A stretch of DNA of 22,593 nt from SIG291 sp045543455. Lineage in GTDB: Bacteria > Bacillota > Clostridia > Lachnospirales > Lachnospiraceae. Position numbers and translations under genes: made by a program. Below the pieces are notes generated by a model. It had not been told where the DNA came from and made no database searches. It saw nothing but the letters and a program-made list of their open reading frames with translations. Shown one piece after another: positions 13,691 to 22,085 of the stretch; positions within the stretch are counted from its first letter, which is position 1; each line of letters begins with the position of its first letter. The DNA lies in NCBI GenBank assembly GCA_045543455.1, contig JAZQMK010000064.1, positions 1 through 22,593 on the forward strand, given 5' to 3'.

Positions 13691-14605
13691 ATGACCTACG
13701 AAGAATTTATTACCTTAATTAAGGACAGAATTGCTGATTACGTGGGAAAGGAGGAGAAGGTTAGTATTAATCATGTTATTAAGAATAATGGTATCGAATT
13801 AGATGGTATAGTGATAATGAATGACAATAAAAAAATTTCACCGACCATTTATTTAAATGAGTTTTATGATAAATATAATGCCGGTGTAGGGATTGATCAT
13901 TTAGTGGACGAGATTATTAGTATACACAGGGAACATGACAGTAAGCTGTTAATAGATCCAGATATATTCAAGGATTTTGAAAAGGTAAAGCACTGTCTGG
14001 CATATAAGATAATCAATTATGAGCAGAATTTAAAGCTTTTAGAACAGATACCACACAAGAAAATTTTAGATTTGGCTATTGTATTTTACCTGCTGCTTGA
14101 TACAAAGGAAGAGCAGAATCTTACCGTTACAGTATATAATAATCATATGAATATGTGGAAGCTTGATGTAAATCAACTTTATGAAATGGCAAAGGCTAAT
14201 ACACCTAATATTTTGCAACATGAATTGCGTAATATGAATCAGGTGATTGGTGAGTTATTAAGGGAAACTGCAGGAGAGGAAGAAGCACAGGCGTTTTTTG
14301 AAAGAGTAGATGAAAAGGGAATGCCAATGTATATTCTTACTAATAATCGCAAGAATAATGGGGCTATTACGATACTTTATGAGGATGTATTAAAGGATTT
14401 TTCAAAGACTATTCAGTCAGATTTATATATCTTACCGTCAAGTATTCATGAGGTTATTCTTATTCCTAAAAGTGATGATATACAAAGAGATGATTTAGCA
14501 ACTATGGTAAGAACGGTTAATAAAGAAGAAGTGCATATGACAGAGATTCTATCTGATAATGTGTATGTATATGAGAGAGAAAAGGATTTGTTATCCATAG
14601 CGTAA
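13691..14605 (+). CDS. DUF5688 family protein
   Basis: A 304-residue cytosolic protein that I recognise as a DUF5688-type protein, a family found mainly in Lachnospiraceae and often present in several copies per genome. Seen features: an N-terminal helix MTYEEFITLIKDRI, a strand pair ending in SPTIYLNEFYDKYNAGVGIDHLVDEI (about residues 50-76), a central LLEQIPHKKILDLAIVFYLLL segment, and a C-terminal half with MPMYILTNNRKNNGAITILYED and DLYILPSSIHEVILIP. There is no signal peptide, transmembrane segment or known catalytic motif. GAGAGGATGAG lies before the ATG. It is a single-gene unit between its own promoter and a strong terminator. The function is unknown. Confidence 0.8.
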   Translation: MTYEEFITLIKDRIADYVGKEEKVSINHVIKNNGIELDGIVIMNDNKKISPTIYLNEFYDKYNAGVGIDHLVDEIISIHREHDSKLLIDPDIFKDFEKVKHCLAYKIINYEQNLKLLEQIPHKKILDLAIVFYLLLDTKEEQNLTVTVYNNHMNMWKLDVNQLYEMAKANTPNILQHELRNMNQVIGELLRETAGEEEAQAFFERVDEKGMPMYILTNNRKNNGAITILYEDVLKDFSKTIQSDLYILPSSIHEVILIPKSDDIQRDDLATMVRTVNKEEVHMTEILSDNVYVYEREKDLLSIA

Positions 14606-14608
14606 AAG

Positions 14609-14644
14609 AAAGACCAAGGTTCTTAATAGAGAACTTTGGTCTTT
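14609..14644. terminator. Bidirectional terminator between the DUF5688 gene and tRNA-Arg
   Basis: A 15-bp stem (14609-14623 with 14630-14644, one G·U pair) and a 6-nt loop, with AAA at the left and TTT at the right end. It starts 3 bp after the DUF5688 stop and ends 5 bp from the tRNA 3' end on the other strand, so it can serve both. Confidence 0.9.
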
Positions 14645-14649
14645 ATAAA

Positions 14650-14723
14650 TGCACCTGACAGGAGTCGAACCTGCGCTAACTCTGCTCCGGAAACAGATGC
14701 TCTATCCACTGAGCTACAGATGC
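14650..14723 (-). tRNA. tRNA-Arg, anticodon CCG
   Basis: The reverse complement begins GCATCTGTAGCTCAGTGGAT and folds into a 74-nt cloverleaf including the discriminator A. The acceptor stem GCATCTG/CAGGTGC has one G·U pair; the anticodon loop is TTCCGGA, giving CCG (reads CGG); the T loop is TTCGACT. CCA is not encoded. Confidence 0.95.
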
Positions 14724-14738
14724 ATAATCACAATCTAC

Positions 14739-14767
14739 ATTTTAACCTAATAAATTGATATTCACAA
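14739..14767 (-). promoter_or_regulatory. Predicted promoter of tRNA-Arg
   Basis: On the minus strand, TTGTGA (14767-14762) and TAAAAT (14744-14739) are separated by 17 bp, with the -10 box 15 bp from the tRNA 5' end. Confidence 0.55.
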
Positions 14768-14826
14768 TACCTAAATTTTATGTTAATATATAAAAATGAG
14801 AAAAATATTATGAATGGTGGTATACT

Positions 14827-15525
14827 GTGGAGACCAGAATTAACAGATTCTTAAGCGAAGCCGGTGTATGTTCAAGACGCGCTGCTGATAAATATATAGA
14901 AGAAGGCAAGGTTACCATTGACGGTATGGTTGCTACAATGGGTAGCAAGGTACTTGAAGGACAAAAGGTAATGTTTTGCGGCAAAGAAATTAAAAAGGTT
15001 GATAAGATGGTGCTACTTGCTCTTAATAAGCCTGTGGGAATTGTGTGTACTGCAGCAAAGGATGATAAGCATAATATCGTAGATTTTGTTAATTATAGCG
15101 AACGCATTTATCCTATCGGCAGATTGGATAAGGATTCGCAGGGGCTTATTTTGCTTACTAATAATGGTGATATGATGAATGCTATTTTAAAAACAGCAAA
15201 TAATCATGAAAAGGAATACATTGTTACAGTTAATAAGCCTATTACTGATAGTTTTATTGAAGGAATGGCGGGCGGTGTACCTATTTTAGACCGAATAACT
15301 AACAAATGTAAGGTTACAAAGCTTAACGACAAAACATTTTCTATAATATTGACACAGGGACTTAACAGACAAATTAGACGAATGTGTGAGTATTTTAATT
15401 ATAAAGTGGTTAAGTTAAATAGAATAAGAATTATGAATATAAAGCTTGGAGATTTAAAAATTGGTGAATACAGAGAGCTTACTAAGGACGAACTTTTAAT
15501 ACTTAAAAAAAGCCTTGGTATGTAG
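14827..15525 (+). CDS. rluF: 23S rRNA pseudouridine synthase, RluF type
   Basis: Converts a specific uridine in 23S rRNA to pseudouridine. The 232-residue product has an N-terminal S4 RNA-binding domain (INRFLSEAGVCSRRAADKYI, then VTIDG) and an RsuA/RluB/E/F catalytic domain with GRLDKDSQGL, where Asp101 is the catalytic aspartate. LNKPVGIVCT, NIVDFVNYSERIYPIGRLD and NNHEKEYIVTVNKPITDSFI closely follow the RluF pattern, so I prefer RluF over RluB or RsuA. The GTG start at 14827 follows GGTGGT; it gives METRINRFLSE, the expected N-terminus. The gene leads a compact run with ligA and metA. Confidence 0.88.
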   Translation: METRINRFLSEAGVCSRRAADKYIEEGKVTIDGMVATMGSKVLEGQKVMFCGKEIKKVDKMVLLALNKPVGIVCTAAKDDKHNIVDFVNYSERIYPIGRLDKDSQGLILLTNNGDMMNAILKTANNHEKEYIVTVNKPITDSFIEGMAGGVPILDRITNKCKVTKLNDKTFSIILTQGLNRQIRRMCEYFNYKVVKLNRIRIMNIKLGDLKIGEYRELTKDELLILKKSLGM

Positions 15526-15544
15526 CCTGAAACGGAGGATTTTT

Positions 15545-17497
15545 GTGAATAAGATTGAGAGAATAAAAGAGCTTATAGTTGTACTGAATAAGGCTGCAAA
15601 GGCATATTATTCAGAATCTGATGAAATTATGAGTAATTTCGAATATGATAAATTATATGACGAATTGGTTAAACTAGAAGAGGAAACAGGCTATGTTCAG
15701 TCAGACAGTCCTACAATTAATGTAGGTTACGAAGTGCTTAGTGAGCTTCCTAAAGAAAGTCATGAAAAGCCAATGCTAAGCCTTAACAAAACAAAAGAAA
15801 GAGAAGAATTAGCAGCTTTTTTAGGTGAACAAAAGGGTATACTTTCATGGAAACTTGATGGTCTTACAATAGTATTAACCTATGTGGACGGTAAGCTTAT
15901 CAAAGCAGTTACAAGAGGAAATGGCGAGATTGGTGAGGTTATAACCGGTAACGCAAAAGTGTTTAAAAATATTCCTCTTAATATTGCTTTTAAAGGAGAA
16001 CTTATTATTCGTGGTGAAGCTGTTATTAAGTATTCAGATTTTGAACTTATTAATGCTTCTATTGAAAATGAAGAAGAAAAATATAAGAATCCACGTAATC
16101 TTTGCAGTGGCTCAGTGCGTCAGCTTAACAATGAAATTACAGCAAAAAGAAATGTTAATTTCTTTGCGTTTTCAGTAGTTAAGGCAGATGGAGTTGACTT
16201 TAAGGATTCAAAAGAAGAACAAAATCTTTGGCTTGAAAATCAAGGATTTATGGTGGTTGAGAGAAAAATTGTCACTGGTGCAAATGTGGTAGAAGCAGTA
16301 GAGTATTTTGCAAATGCAATTAAGTCTAATGATTTTCCTTCAGATGGACTTGTACTCACATTTGATAGCATTTCCTATGGTCAGTCACTTGGAAGAACTG
16401 CAAAATTTCCAAGGGATTCAATTGCTTTTAAATGGGCAGATGAGACAGCTAAAACACATTTATTAGATGTTGAATGGAGTGCATCAAGAACAGGACTTAT
16501 TAATCCGGTTGCCATATTTGAGCCGGTTGAACTTGAAGGCACTACTGTAAGCAGAGCCAGTGTTCACAATGTAAGTATAGTAGAAGAACTTATGCTTGGA
16601 ATTGGTGATGAGATTGAGGTTTACAAGGCTAATATGATTATTCCGCAGATAAGTCAAAATCTTACCAGAAGTGGCAAGCTTATTATTCCGGGTGAGTGTC
16701 CGGTATGTGGCGGTCCTACGAAGATTAAGAGTCAAAATGAAGCAAAGAGCTTATACTGTATGAATCCTAACTGTCTTGCTAAGCAGCTAAAGAGCTTTTC
16801 TCATTTTGTATCAAGAAATGCAATGAATATTGATGGTATCAGTGAAGCTACACTTGAAAAGTTTATTTCTATGGGCTTTATAAAGGAATATGCTGATTTG
16901 TACCATTTGGACAGATATAAGGACGAAATAGTAAATATGGAGGGCTTTGGTATAAAATCTTATGATAATATCATAGCTTCCGTAGAAAATTCAAGACAGA
17001 CGGAGCTTCCGAAGCTTATATTTGCATTAGGCATTGCTAATATTGGTCTTGCAAATGCAAAGGTTATATGTAAAGCCTATAACAACGATATTGATAAAAT
17101 AGTTGCTCTTACAGTAGAGGAACTTACAACCTTAGAAGGTATAGGAGATGTTATAGGAGAAAGCTTTGTTAATTATTTTGCAGATGAAGTAAAGCTTAAA
17201 GAATTTATGAAACTTTTACCTGAATTAAATTTTAAACAGGAAGAAAAGAAAGAACAGGTATTAGAAGGTAAGGTATTTGTTATAACAGGAAGTGTTATAC
17301 ATTTTGCAAATCGTAACGAGATTAAAGATTTAATTGAAAGTCTTGGCGGAAAGGTTACAGGTACGGTATCTGCTAATACTAACTATTTGATTAATAATGA
17401 TGTTAATTCAACTTCAAGCAAAAATAAAACAGCTAAAAAACTGGGAGTTGAGATAATCTCAGAAGAACAGTTTTTAAGTATGATTAAAGGAGACTAG
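15545..17497 (+). CDS. ligA: NAD+-dependent DNA ligase LigA
   Basis: Seals nicks in DNA during replication and repair using NAD+. Counting from GTG 15545 (650 residues): Ia domain with YY near 21; the adenylation motif KLDG with nucleophile Lys103; NPRNLCSGSVRQL (about 182-194); OB fold; a zinc finger with Cys385, Cys388, Cys405 and Cys410; helix-hairpin-helix repeats; and a C-terminal BRCT domain (about 577-650, GKVFVITGSV). The GTG is chosen because CGGAGGAT lies 5-6 bp before it; an in-frame ATG at 15515 overlaps rluF and has no site. Several motifs differ from common LigA: KLDG for KIDG, CSGS for AAGS, and YKANMIIPQI where RKAGDVIPEV is usual. The core residues remain, so an active enzyme is likely. 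Confidence 0.95.
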   Translation: MNKIERIKELIVVLNKAAKAYYSESDEIMSNFEYDKLYDELVKLEEETGYVQSDSPTINVGYEVLSELPKESHEKPMLSLNKTKEREELAAFLGEQKGILSWKLDGLTIVLTYVDGKLIKAVTRGNGEIGEVITGNAKVFKNIPLNIAFKGELIIRGEAVIKYSDFELINASIENEEEKYKNPRNLCSGSVRQLNNEITAKRNVNFFAFSVVKADGVDFKDSKEEQNLWLENQGFMVVERKIVTGANVVEAVEYFANAIKSNDFPSDGLVLTFDSISYGQSLGRTAKFPRDSIAFKWADETAKTHLLDVEWSASRTGLINPVAIFEPVELEGTTVSRASVHNVSIVEELMLGIGDEIEVYKANMIIPQISQNLTRSGKLIIPGECPVCGGPTKIKSQNEAKSLYCMNPNCLAKQLKSFSHFVSRNAMNIDGISEATLEKFISMGFIKEYADLYHLDRYKDEIVNMEGFGIKSYDNIIASVENSRQTELPKLIFALGIANIGLANAKVICKAYNNDIDKIVALTVEELTTLEGIGDVIGESFVNYFADEVKLKEFMKLLPELNFKQEEKKEQVLEGKVFVITGSVIHFANRNEIKDLIESLGGKVTGTVSANTNYLINNDVNSTSSKNKTAKKLGVEIISEEQFLSMIKGD

Positions 17498-17500
17498 ATT

Positions 17501-18406
17501 ATGCCAATTAAAATTAATAGTGATTTGCCTGCAAAATCTATTTTAGAAGCAGAAAATATATTTGTAATGGATGAACACAGAGCTTTAAAGCAGGATATAA
17601 GACCTTTAAAGATTCTTATACTCAATCTTATGCCTATTAAGCAGGATACAGAGGTACAGTTGCTTAGAGCACTTTCAAATACACCGTTACAGATTGATAT
17701 TACATTTTTACAATTAGCAACCCATGTATCAAAAAATACGGCAGCATCCCATCTTGAGCAGTTTTATACCACATTTGAGCAGATTAAGCACAAAAAATAT
17801 GATGGCTTTATTATAACTGGTGCACCGGTTGAACAAATTGCCTTTGAAGAGGTTAATTACTGGGAAGAATTAAAGGAAATTATGGAGTGGTCTAAGTCTC
17901 ATGCCACTTCAACATTACATATTTGCTGGGGCGCTCAGGCGGGTCTTTACTATCATTATGGTATCGAAAAATCGCCACTGGCTAAAAAGGCATTTGGTAT
18001 ATTTGAACATAATGTATTAAATAGAAAAACACCATTGGTACGTGGTTTTGATGATGTTTTCCTTGCACCTCATTCACGTCATACAACTATAGCAAGAGAA
18101 GAGATACTTAAAAATGATAAGCTTACAATACTTGCTGAATCAGAAGAAGCAGGCGTATTTATTGTAATGGCAGAGGATGGTAAGCAGATTTTCTTAACAG
18201 GACATCCAGAATATGACAGAATTACACTTGATGGAGAATATAAGAGAGATAAGGCAAAGGGTCTTGAAATCGAGATTCCTAAGAATTATTATCCAAACAA
18301 TGATCCACAGCAAAAGCCAATACTTAGCTGGAGATGTCATGCTAATACATTCTATACCAATTGGCTTAATTACTACGTCTACCAGAACACCCCTTATGAA
18401 TGGTAG
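17501..18406 (+). CDS. metA: Homoserine O-acetyltransferase, MetA type
   Basis: Acylates homoserine, the first committed step to methionine. The 301-residue protein has the MetA fold with catalytic Cys142 in ICWGAQAG and His235/Glu237 in GHPEYD. Position 111 in the GAPVE motif is Glu; published work on MetA specificity links Glu111 to acetyl-CoA and Gly111 to succinyl-CoA, so acetyl transfer is predicted although the family is usually named succinyltransferase. The ATG lies 3 bp after the ligA stop with AAAGGAGA upstream, so the gene belongs to the rluF-ligA-metA run. No methionine-linked riboswitch (SAM or T-box) is visible before it, since the space is only 3 bp. A strong terminator follows. 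Confidence 0.95.
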   Translation: MPIKINSDLPAKSILEAENIFVMDEHRALKQDIRPLKILILNLMPIKQDTEVQLLRALSNTPLQIDITFLQLATHVSKNTAASHLEQFYTTFEQIKHKKYDGFIITGAPVEQIAFEEVNYWEELKEIMEWSKSHATSTLHICWGAQAGLYYHYGIEKSPLAKKAFGIFEHNVLNRKTPLVRGFDDVFLAPHSRHTTIAREEILKNDKLTILAESEEAGVFIVMAEDGKQIFLTGHPEYDRITLDGEYKRDKAKGLEIEIPKNYYPNNDPQQKPILSWRCHANTFYTNWLNYYVYQNTPYEW

Positions 18407-18484
18407 GATGATGTATGAAAAGTTTTAACCCTAGGATTAGGGAAGAAGTACAATTATGACACAAATAATATCATTATAGACAAT

Positions 18485-18516
18485 AAAAAGTGCAGTTGAG
18501 TTTAACTGCACTTTTT
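18485..18516. terminator. Bidirectional terminator shared by metA and the DUF6273 gene
   Basis: A perfect 13-bp stem (18485-18497 with 18504-18516) around a 6-nt loop, with AAAAA at one end and TTTTT at the other. It lies between two convergent genes. Confidence 0.95.
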
Positions 18517-18526
18517 ATTTGTGTAA

Positions 18527-20404
18527 TTATTCTGATTTTTTTGATTTTATTTTATATCCGATTGCACCTGCACTGCCACCAGCTAATAAAAGGATTAATA
18601 TCCATAGCCAACTAAAGTTTTTGTCTGAGTCTTTAGATGAAGGAGTATTAGAGGTAGCAGGTGTAGTAGGCTCTTTAGTTGCAGCCTGTGTAGTAGGTTC
18701 CACAGTTGGAGTTTCTGTAGAAACTTCAGTAGGCACCTCAGTAGGTGCTTCGGTAGGTGGTTCGGTCGGTGCTTGGGTTGGCGCCTCAGTTGGGGCTTCA
18801 GTAGGTGGTTCTGTTGGTGGTTCGTTAGCTGTTGTAAATGGGTATTGAACAATTATCGATGATTCAGATATAAATTTTACTTTTGCATTCTGACCATTTA
18901 CAGTGGCTGTTGTTGAACTGTTAAAAGCGTAGTTGTCTAAAGCATTTATTGTTATTTCAATACAGTAATCAGTTGAATATTTTAATTTGCCAGTAACGGT
19001 AGAGTTATTTTGTTTTAATACAACGGATGAAATGTTTTTTACACCTGTTGTATTGCATAATGCAGATGGATTAAAGCTTTCATTTGCATTTGGTATAGTG
19101 AGATTTTTAATAGCTACGGAGTTAGCTGATAGTTTTGTTGATTTTAATTCAACCATATTGCTGGCGTAATCCGTAAGATTACCATTTGTTGAGTTTACAT
19201 CTTCGGCAAAAACATACATTTTGTAGTTGCTAGTTGGAAGAGTGGTTGGAATGTTTACCTTTATTTCAGTATCTGAAAGGTTGGATGAAATTTTGCCGTA
19301 GCAGGCTATATTACCATTACTGTCTACAAGCATGGCGGATATCTGTGAATATGTACAGCTGGCATTTGTAGGTAAGCTTTTTATCTGTACCGTTACCGTT
19401 GCACCAGGTTTTATTTCAGTGATTTCACCTGGTTTTCTTATTGCCATAAAGCCTGAACCGTCCTGGAGGGTTATATTCCAGTCGCTTGAGACTTTGTCAT
19501 TATTAACTACAGCGAAATTTCCCTTTTTATAATCCTTTGCAGTATTAAATAAAATGCTTGATTTGTTTATATTCATTGCAGGAACTACACCTAATAAAGT
19601 ATCTGTATAGTAATTGTCAAATGTGGCATTTGTATAGCTAGAATGTGCTAAATTCATACCGACAAGGCTGGAATAATTCTTTACTGGGGAACGAAGCCAG
19701 GTATAGCTGTATTTTCTTCCTACTAAAGAATAGTTAGTCGCCTGATACAATTGTGTTTTGTTGCTTTTAGATAAAGCAGTTTTAAAAAAGCCATAATTGG
19801 AATTAGTTGCTTCCTTTGCGCTAAGTACAAATATTTTTTCACCCTTAAGGTCACTTCCTATTAATGGATCCTTGTTATTTTCTACATAGGCGGCATTTTC
19901 ATCTTCGTTCCAGCTTGTAGAAAGAATTACCTTTTGTTCTGAAACGGAAAATGCAGTATTTAAAAATCCGCCAGAGTGACCACCGGTATAAGATGCTTCT
20001 GAATTAAGCCATTTTTTAAGATTAGAACTTGTGAAAATATTGTTGTTGCGTGTGGTGTTAAATTTTATCTTATCCAAAGCCTTGTCAGATAGGATAAAGA
20101 TGCCTTCGGTAGTACCGTCACCGTTGCTGTCGCTATTTAGATTAAGGATTCTAAAGCGTATAGGTTCTTTAGTTGCACCGCTTGAATCTGATTGAGGATA
20201 AGTTCCAAAATAGATGTAGCTTCCCTGTCCCTTGCCCCAGGAATCAGTAGCGGCTGTAGGTTTATTAGGATTAATAAAGCCTTTAGTACCTAAATTAACA
20301 TTTTTTCCTGTGTTGGTAGCTTTAACAGGGATATTTATTGTTGCAATAAAAATAACCATTACAAGTAAAAATGCTATCAGTTTGTTTCTTTTGTTGTTTT
20401 TCAT
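18527..20404 (-). CDS. DUF6273 domain surface protein with Pro-Thr linker and membrane anchor
   Basis: A 625-residue predicted cell-surface protein. It has an N-terminal signal peptide (positive start, hydrophobic 9-25, likely cleavage near VKA at 29), then a DUF6273-like domain at about 50-290 recognised by IYFGTYPQSD, PIRFRIL, WLRSPV and LLGVVPAMNI. Next come about 230 residues of beta-rich, Ig-like sequence, a Pro/Thr/Glu linker of 4-residue PTEA/PTEP units (about 528-596), one transmembrane helix (WLWILILLLAGGSAGAIGY) and a basic tail. No LPXTG motif is present, so anchoring is by the membrane helix. AAAGGT lies before the ATG. The gene follows the SpoVB-like flippase by 44 bp and may be cotranscribed. 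Function unknown; a binding or envelope role is a guess. Confidence 0.8.
   Translation of the reverse strand: MKNNKRNKLIAFLLVMVIFIATINIPVKATNTGKNVNLGTKGFINPNKPTAATDSWGKGQGSYIYFGTYPQSDSSGATKEPIRFRILNLNSDSNGDGTTEGIFILSDKALDKIKFNTTRNNNIFTSSNLKKWLNSEASYTGGHSGGFLNTAFSVSEQKVILSTSWNEDENAAYVENNKDPLIGSDLKGEKIFVLSAKEATNSNYGFFKTALSKSNKTQLYQATNYSLVGRKYSYTWLRSPVKNYSSLVGMNLAHSSYTNATFDNYYTDTLLGVVPAMNINKSSILFNTAKDYKKGNFAVVNNDKVSSDWNITLQDGSGFMAIRKPGEITEIKPGATVTVQIKSLPTNASCTYSQISAMLVDSNGNIACYGKISSNLSDTEIKVNIPTTLPTSNYKMYVFAEDVNSTNGNLTDYASNMVELKSTKLSANSVAIKNLTIPNANESFNPSALCNTTGVKNISSVVLKQNNSTVTGKLKYSTDYCIEITINALDNYAFNSSTTATVNGQNAKVKFISESSIIVQYPFTTANEPPTEPPTEAPTEAPTQAPTEPPTEAPTEVPTEVSTETPTVEPTTQAATKEPTTPATSNTPSSKDSDKNFSWLWILILLLAGGSAGAIGYKIKSKKSE
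18704..18823 (-). repeat. 12-bp tandem coding repeats for the PTEA/PTEP linker
   Basis: The stretch coding residues 528-567 is built of imperfect 12-bp units encoding Pro-Thr-Glu-Ala, -Pro, -Val or Gln variants, about ten units. Synonymous differences between units show that the array is not newly made, but copy number could vary by slippage. Confidence 0.8.
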
Positions 20405-20448
20405 AAGCTAAATACCTTTCTATTTTTATAGTAGTATTATATATTAAA

Positions 20449-21918
20449 TTACTTGTTCAGTACAAGTTTTATATAAAGTACAAAGCTTATAATCAGATAT
20501 AGACTACCTGCAAGCAATAAATTAAAAAATGTATTGAACATATGCAGATTACACAGGGTAAGCCCTACGGATTGGGCACATATAGTACCTATTACTATAC
20601 AAATTCCCGGTGCTAATATGATTTTTGTGGCATCAAATGTAATGCTGCAATATTTGGATAGGCTAATATAAAACATAATACTTTCTATAATATGACTGAA
20701 TAATAAGCCCAGCATATAGCCGTATATTCCCAATTTTGGAACTAGAAAGATAACAAAAATAAGGGAAATAGTGTGACTAGTTAGTGCGCATTTAAATGTA
20801 GCTTTTGTTTTTCCAAGACCATTTAATATGCTTGATAAGGTATTGGAAAGATAAATAAAAGGACACAAAAAAGCAAGACATTTAACATAAATTCCCACAT
20901 CAGGACTCTTAAATATTGTACTTCCTAGCTTGTGACCAAACACTATGAAAAATGCCGTAAATACCATTCCAAACATTATAGCAAAGCTAATACTTTTTAT
21001 ACAGGTTGTTGACAGTGTGTTTTTATTGTTAACCGCATTTCTTTTAGATACCTCGGGTAGTAGCATAACTGAAAAGGAATTGATAAGAGCACTAGGGAAT
21101 AATATAAGTGGAATTGCCATACCTGTAAGTACACCATATGTACTAAGAGCATTATTATAATCAAGTCCGGTTTTTATTAACATTTGTGGTAATAAAATTG
21201 TTTCAATGGCAGATAAAAAATGTATACATACCCGATTTGTTGTCAAAAATATTGAAAGCTTAAATATTTCTAAGCAGCCTGCACCTAGATTTTTAAGACT
21301 AGAAGGTGAAAAATGCCTATGCAGTTTTAGGGAGATGATTGAAAATACAGCACCAAAGCCTTCTCCACATACCAAAGCTAAAACAGTGATTTCTGGTGTT
21401 ACATTTTTAAATTGGGCAGCGATATATACAGTTGAAATTCGGCTTATTTGTTCAACAAGCTGGGAAATGGCTGGAATAGAGGATGTGGATTTTCCATAAT
21501 AATAGCCATTTATGCATGAATGGGCGCAAGCAAGGGGAATGGCGAAAGATAAAATTTTTAAAAGACTTATTAAACGAACATCCTTAAACCAGTTGGTGGC
21601 GAGAAAATCTGCATTTACATAAACAAGTACAGCAATAATTGTACTTGCACTTACAGATATTAACATTCCACAAATTAAATAATAAAATGCCTTTTTGGGC
21701 TTTTCGGATACCAGTTTAGATATGGAGGTTTGTATACCAAGAGCACATAAGGCAAATGAAAAAGTGAGTACGGGAGATATCAGCTGATAAAGTCCCATAC
21801 CTTCGCTGCCAATAGTACCGGCTAGGTATATTCTGTAAACAAAGCCCATAAGACGGCTGATTAATGCCGCCACAGTTAAAGTTAAGGTGCCTTTAATTAA
21901 AGGAGATAGTTTTTTCAT
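20449..21918 (-). CDS. SpoVB-like polysaccharide/lipid flippase (MOP superfamily)
   Basis: An integral membrane protein of 489 residues with about 14 hydrophobic helices spread over the whole chain, belonging to the polysaccharide transport branch of the MOP flippases. The N-terminus (TLTLTVAALISRLMGFVYRIYLAG, of which the first part is LTVAALISRLMGF) and GLYQLISPV match the SpoVB/YtgP group, whose members move lipid-linked precursors of cell-wall or spore-cortex material. I call it SpoVB-like and not spoVB, because YtgP-type proteins look alike. The ATG at 21918 is preferred: AGGT lies about 9 bp upstream, while the in-frame ATG at 21939 has no site. It is divergent from the Rrf2 regulator and followed on the same strand by the DUF6273 gene. 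Confidence 0.85.
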   Translation of the reverse strand: MKKLSPLIKGTLTLTVAALISRLMGFVYRIYLAGTIGSEGMGLYQLISPVLTFSFALCALGIQTSISKLVSEKPKKAFYYLICGMLISVSASTIIAVLVYVNADFLATNWFKDVRLISLLKILSFAIPLACAHSCINGYYYGKSTSSIPAISQLVEQISRISTVYIAAQFKNVTPEITVLALVCGEGFGAVFSIISLKLHRHFSPSSLKNLGAGCLEIFKLSIFLTTNRVCIHFLSAIETILLPQMLIKTGLDYNNALSTYGVLTGMAIPLILFPSALINSFSVMLLPEVSKRNAVNNKNTLSTTCIKSISFAIMFGMVFTAFFIVFGHKLGSTIFKSPDVGIYVKCLAFLCPFIYLSNTLSSILNGLGKTKATFKCALTSHTISLIFVIFLVPKLGIYGYMLGLLFSHIIESIMFYISLSKYCSITFDATKIILAPGICIVIGTICAQSVGLTLCNLHMFNTFFNLLLAGSLYLIISFVLYIKLVLNK

Positions 21919-21995
21919 ATAAATGTTACCTGTTTTCATAAATAATCATATAAATAAATATATTCAAAAAAAGTAAATATATAATATAAAATAAC

Positions 21996-22024
21996 TTGAC
22001 ATCTGGAAAATAAAGTAATACACT
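21996..22024 (+). promoter_or_regulatory. Predicted sigma-A promoter of the Rrf2 regulator
   Basis: A perfect TTGACA (21996-22001) is 17 bp from TACACT (22019-22024). It is one of the best -35 boxes in the window and leads into the palindromic operator. Confidence 0.8.
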
Positions 22025-22031
22025 CATATTA

Positions 22032-22056
22032 ATATCCGACTAAATTAGTAGGATAT
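22032..22056 (+). promoter_or_regulatory. 25-bp palindromic operator, probable IscR/Rrf2 autoregulatory site
   Basis: Half-sites ATATCCGACTAA (22032-22043) and TTAGTAGGATAT (22045-22056) are complementary around a central A with one mismatch. The CCGACTAAATTAGT core resembles IscR-type sites. It lies just after the -10, around +2 to +26, where bound repressor would block transcription. Confidence 0.7.
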
Positions 22057-22085
22057 ATAAATGAAGTCATTTATGGAGGATGATT

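Noticed and set aside
17497..17501. Methionine riboswitch or T-box before metA
   Set aside because: Only 3 bp separate ligA and metA, leaving no space for a leader.
18519..18848. Plus-strand Gly/Val/Ser-rich open frame
   Set aside because: It is the antisense of the 12-bp repeats in the DUF6273 gene. Its repeats come from the Pro-Thr stalk codons.
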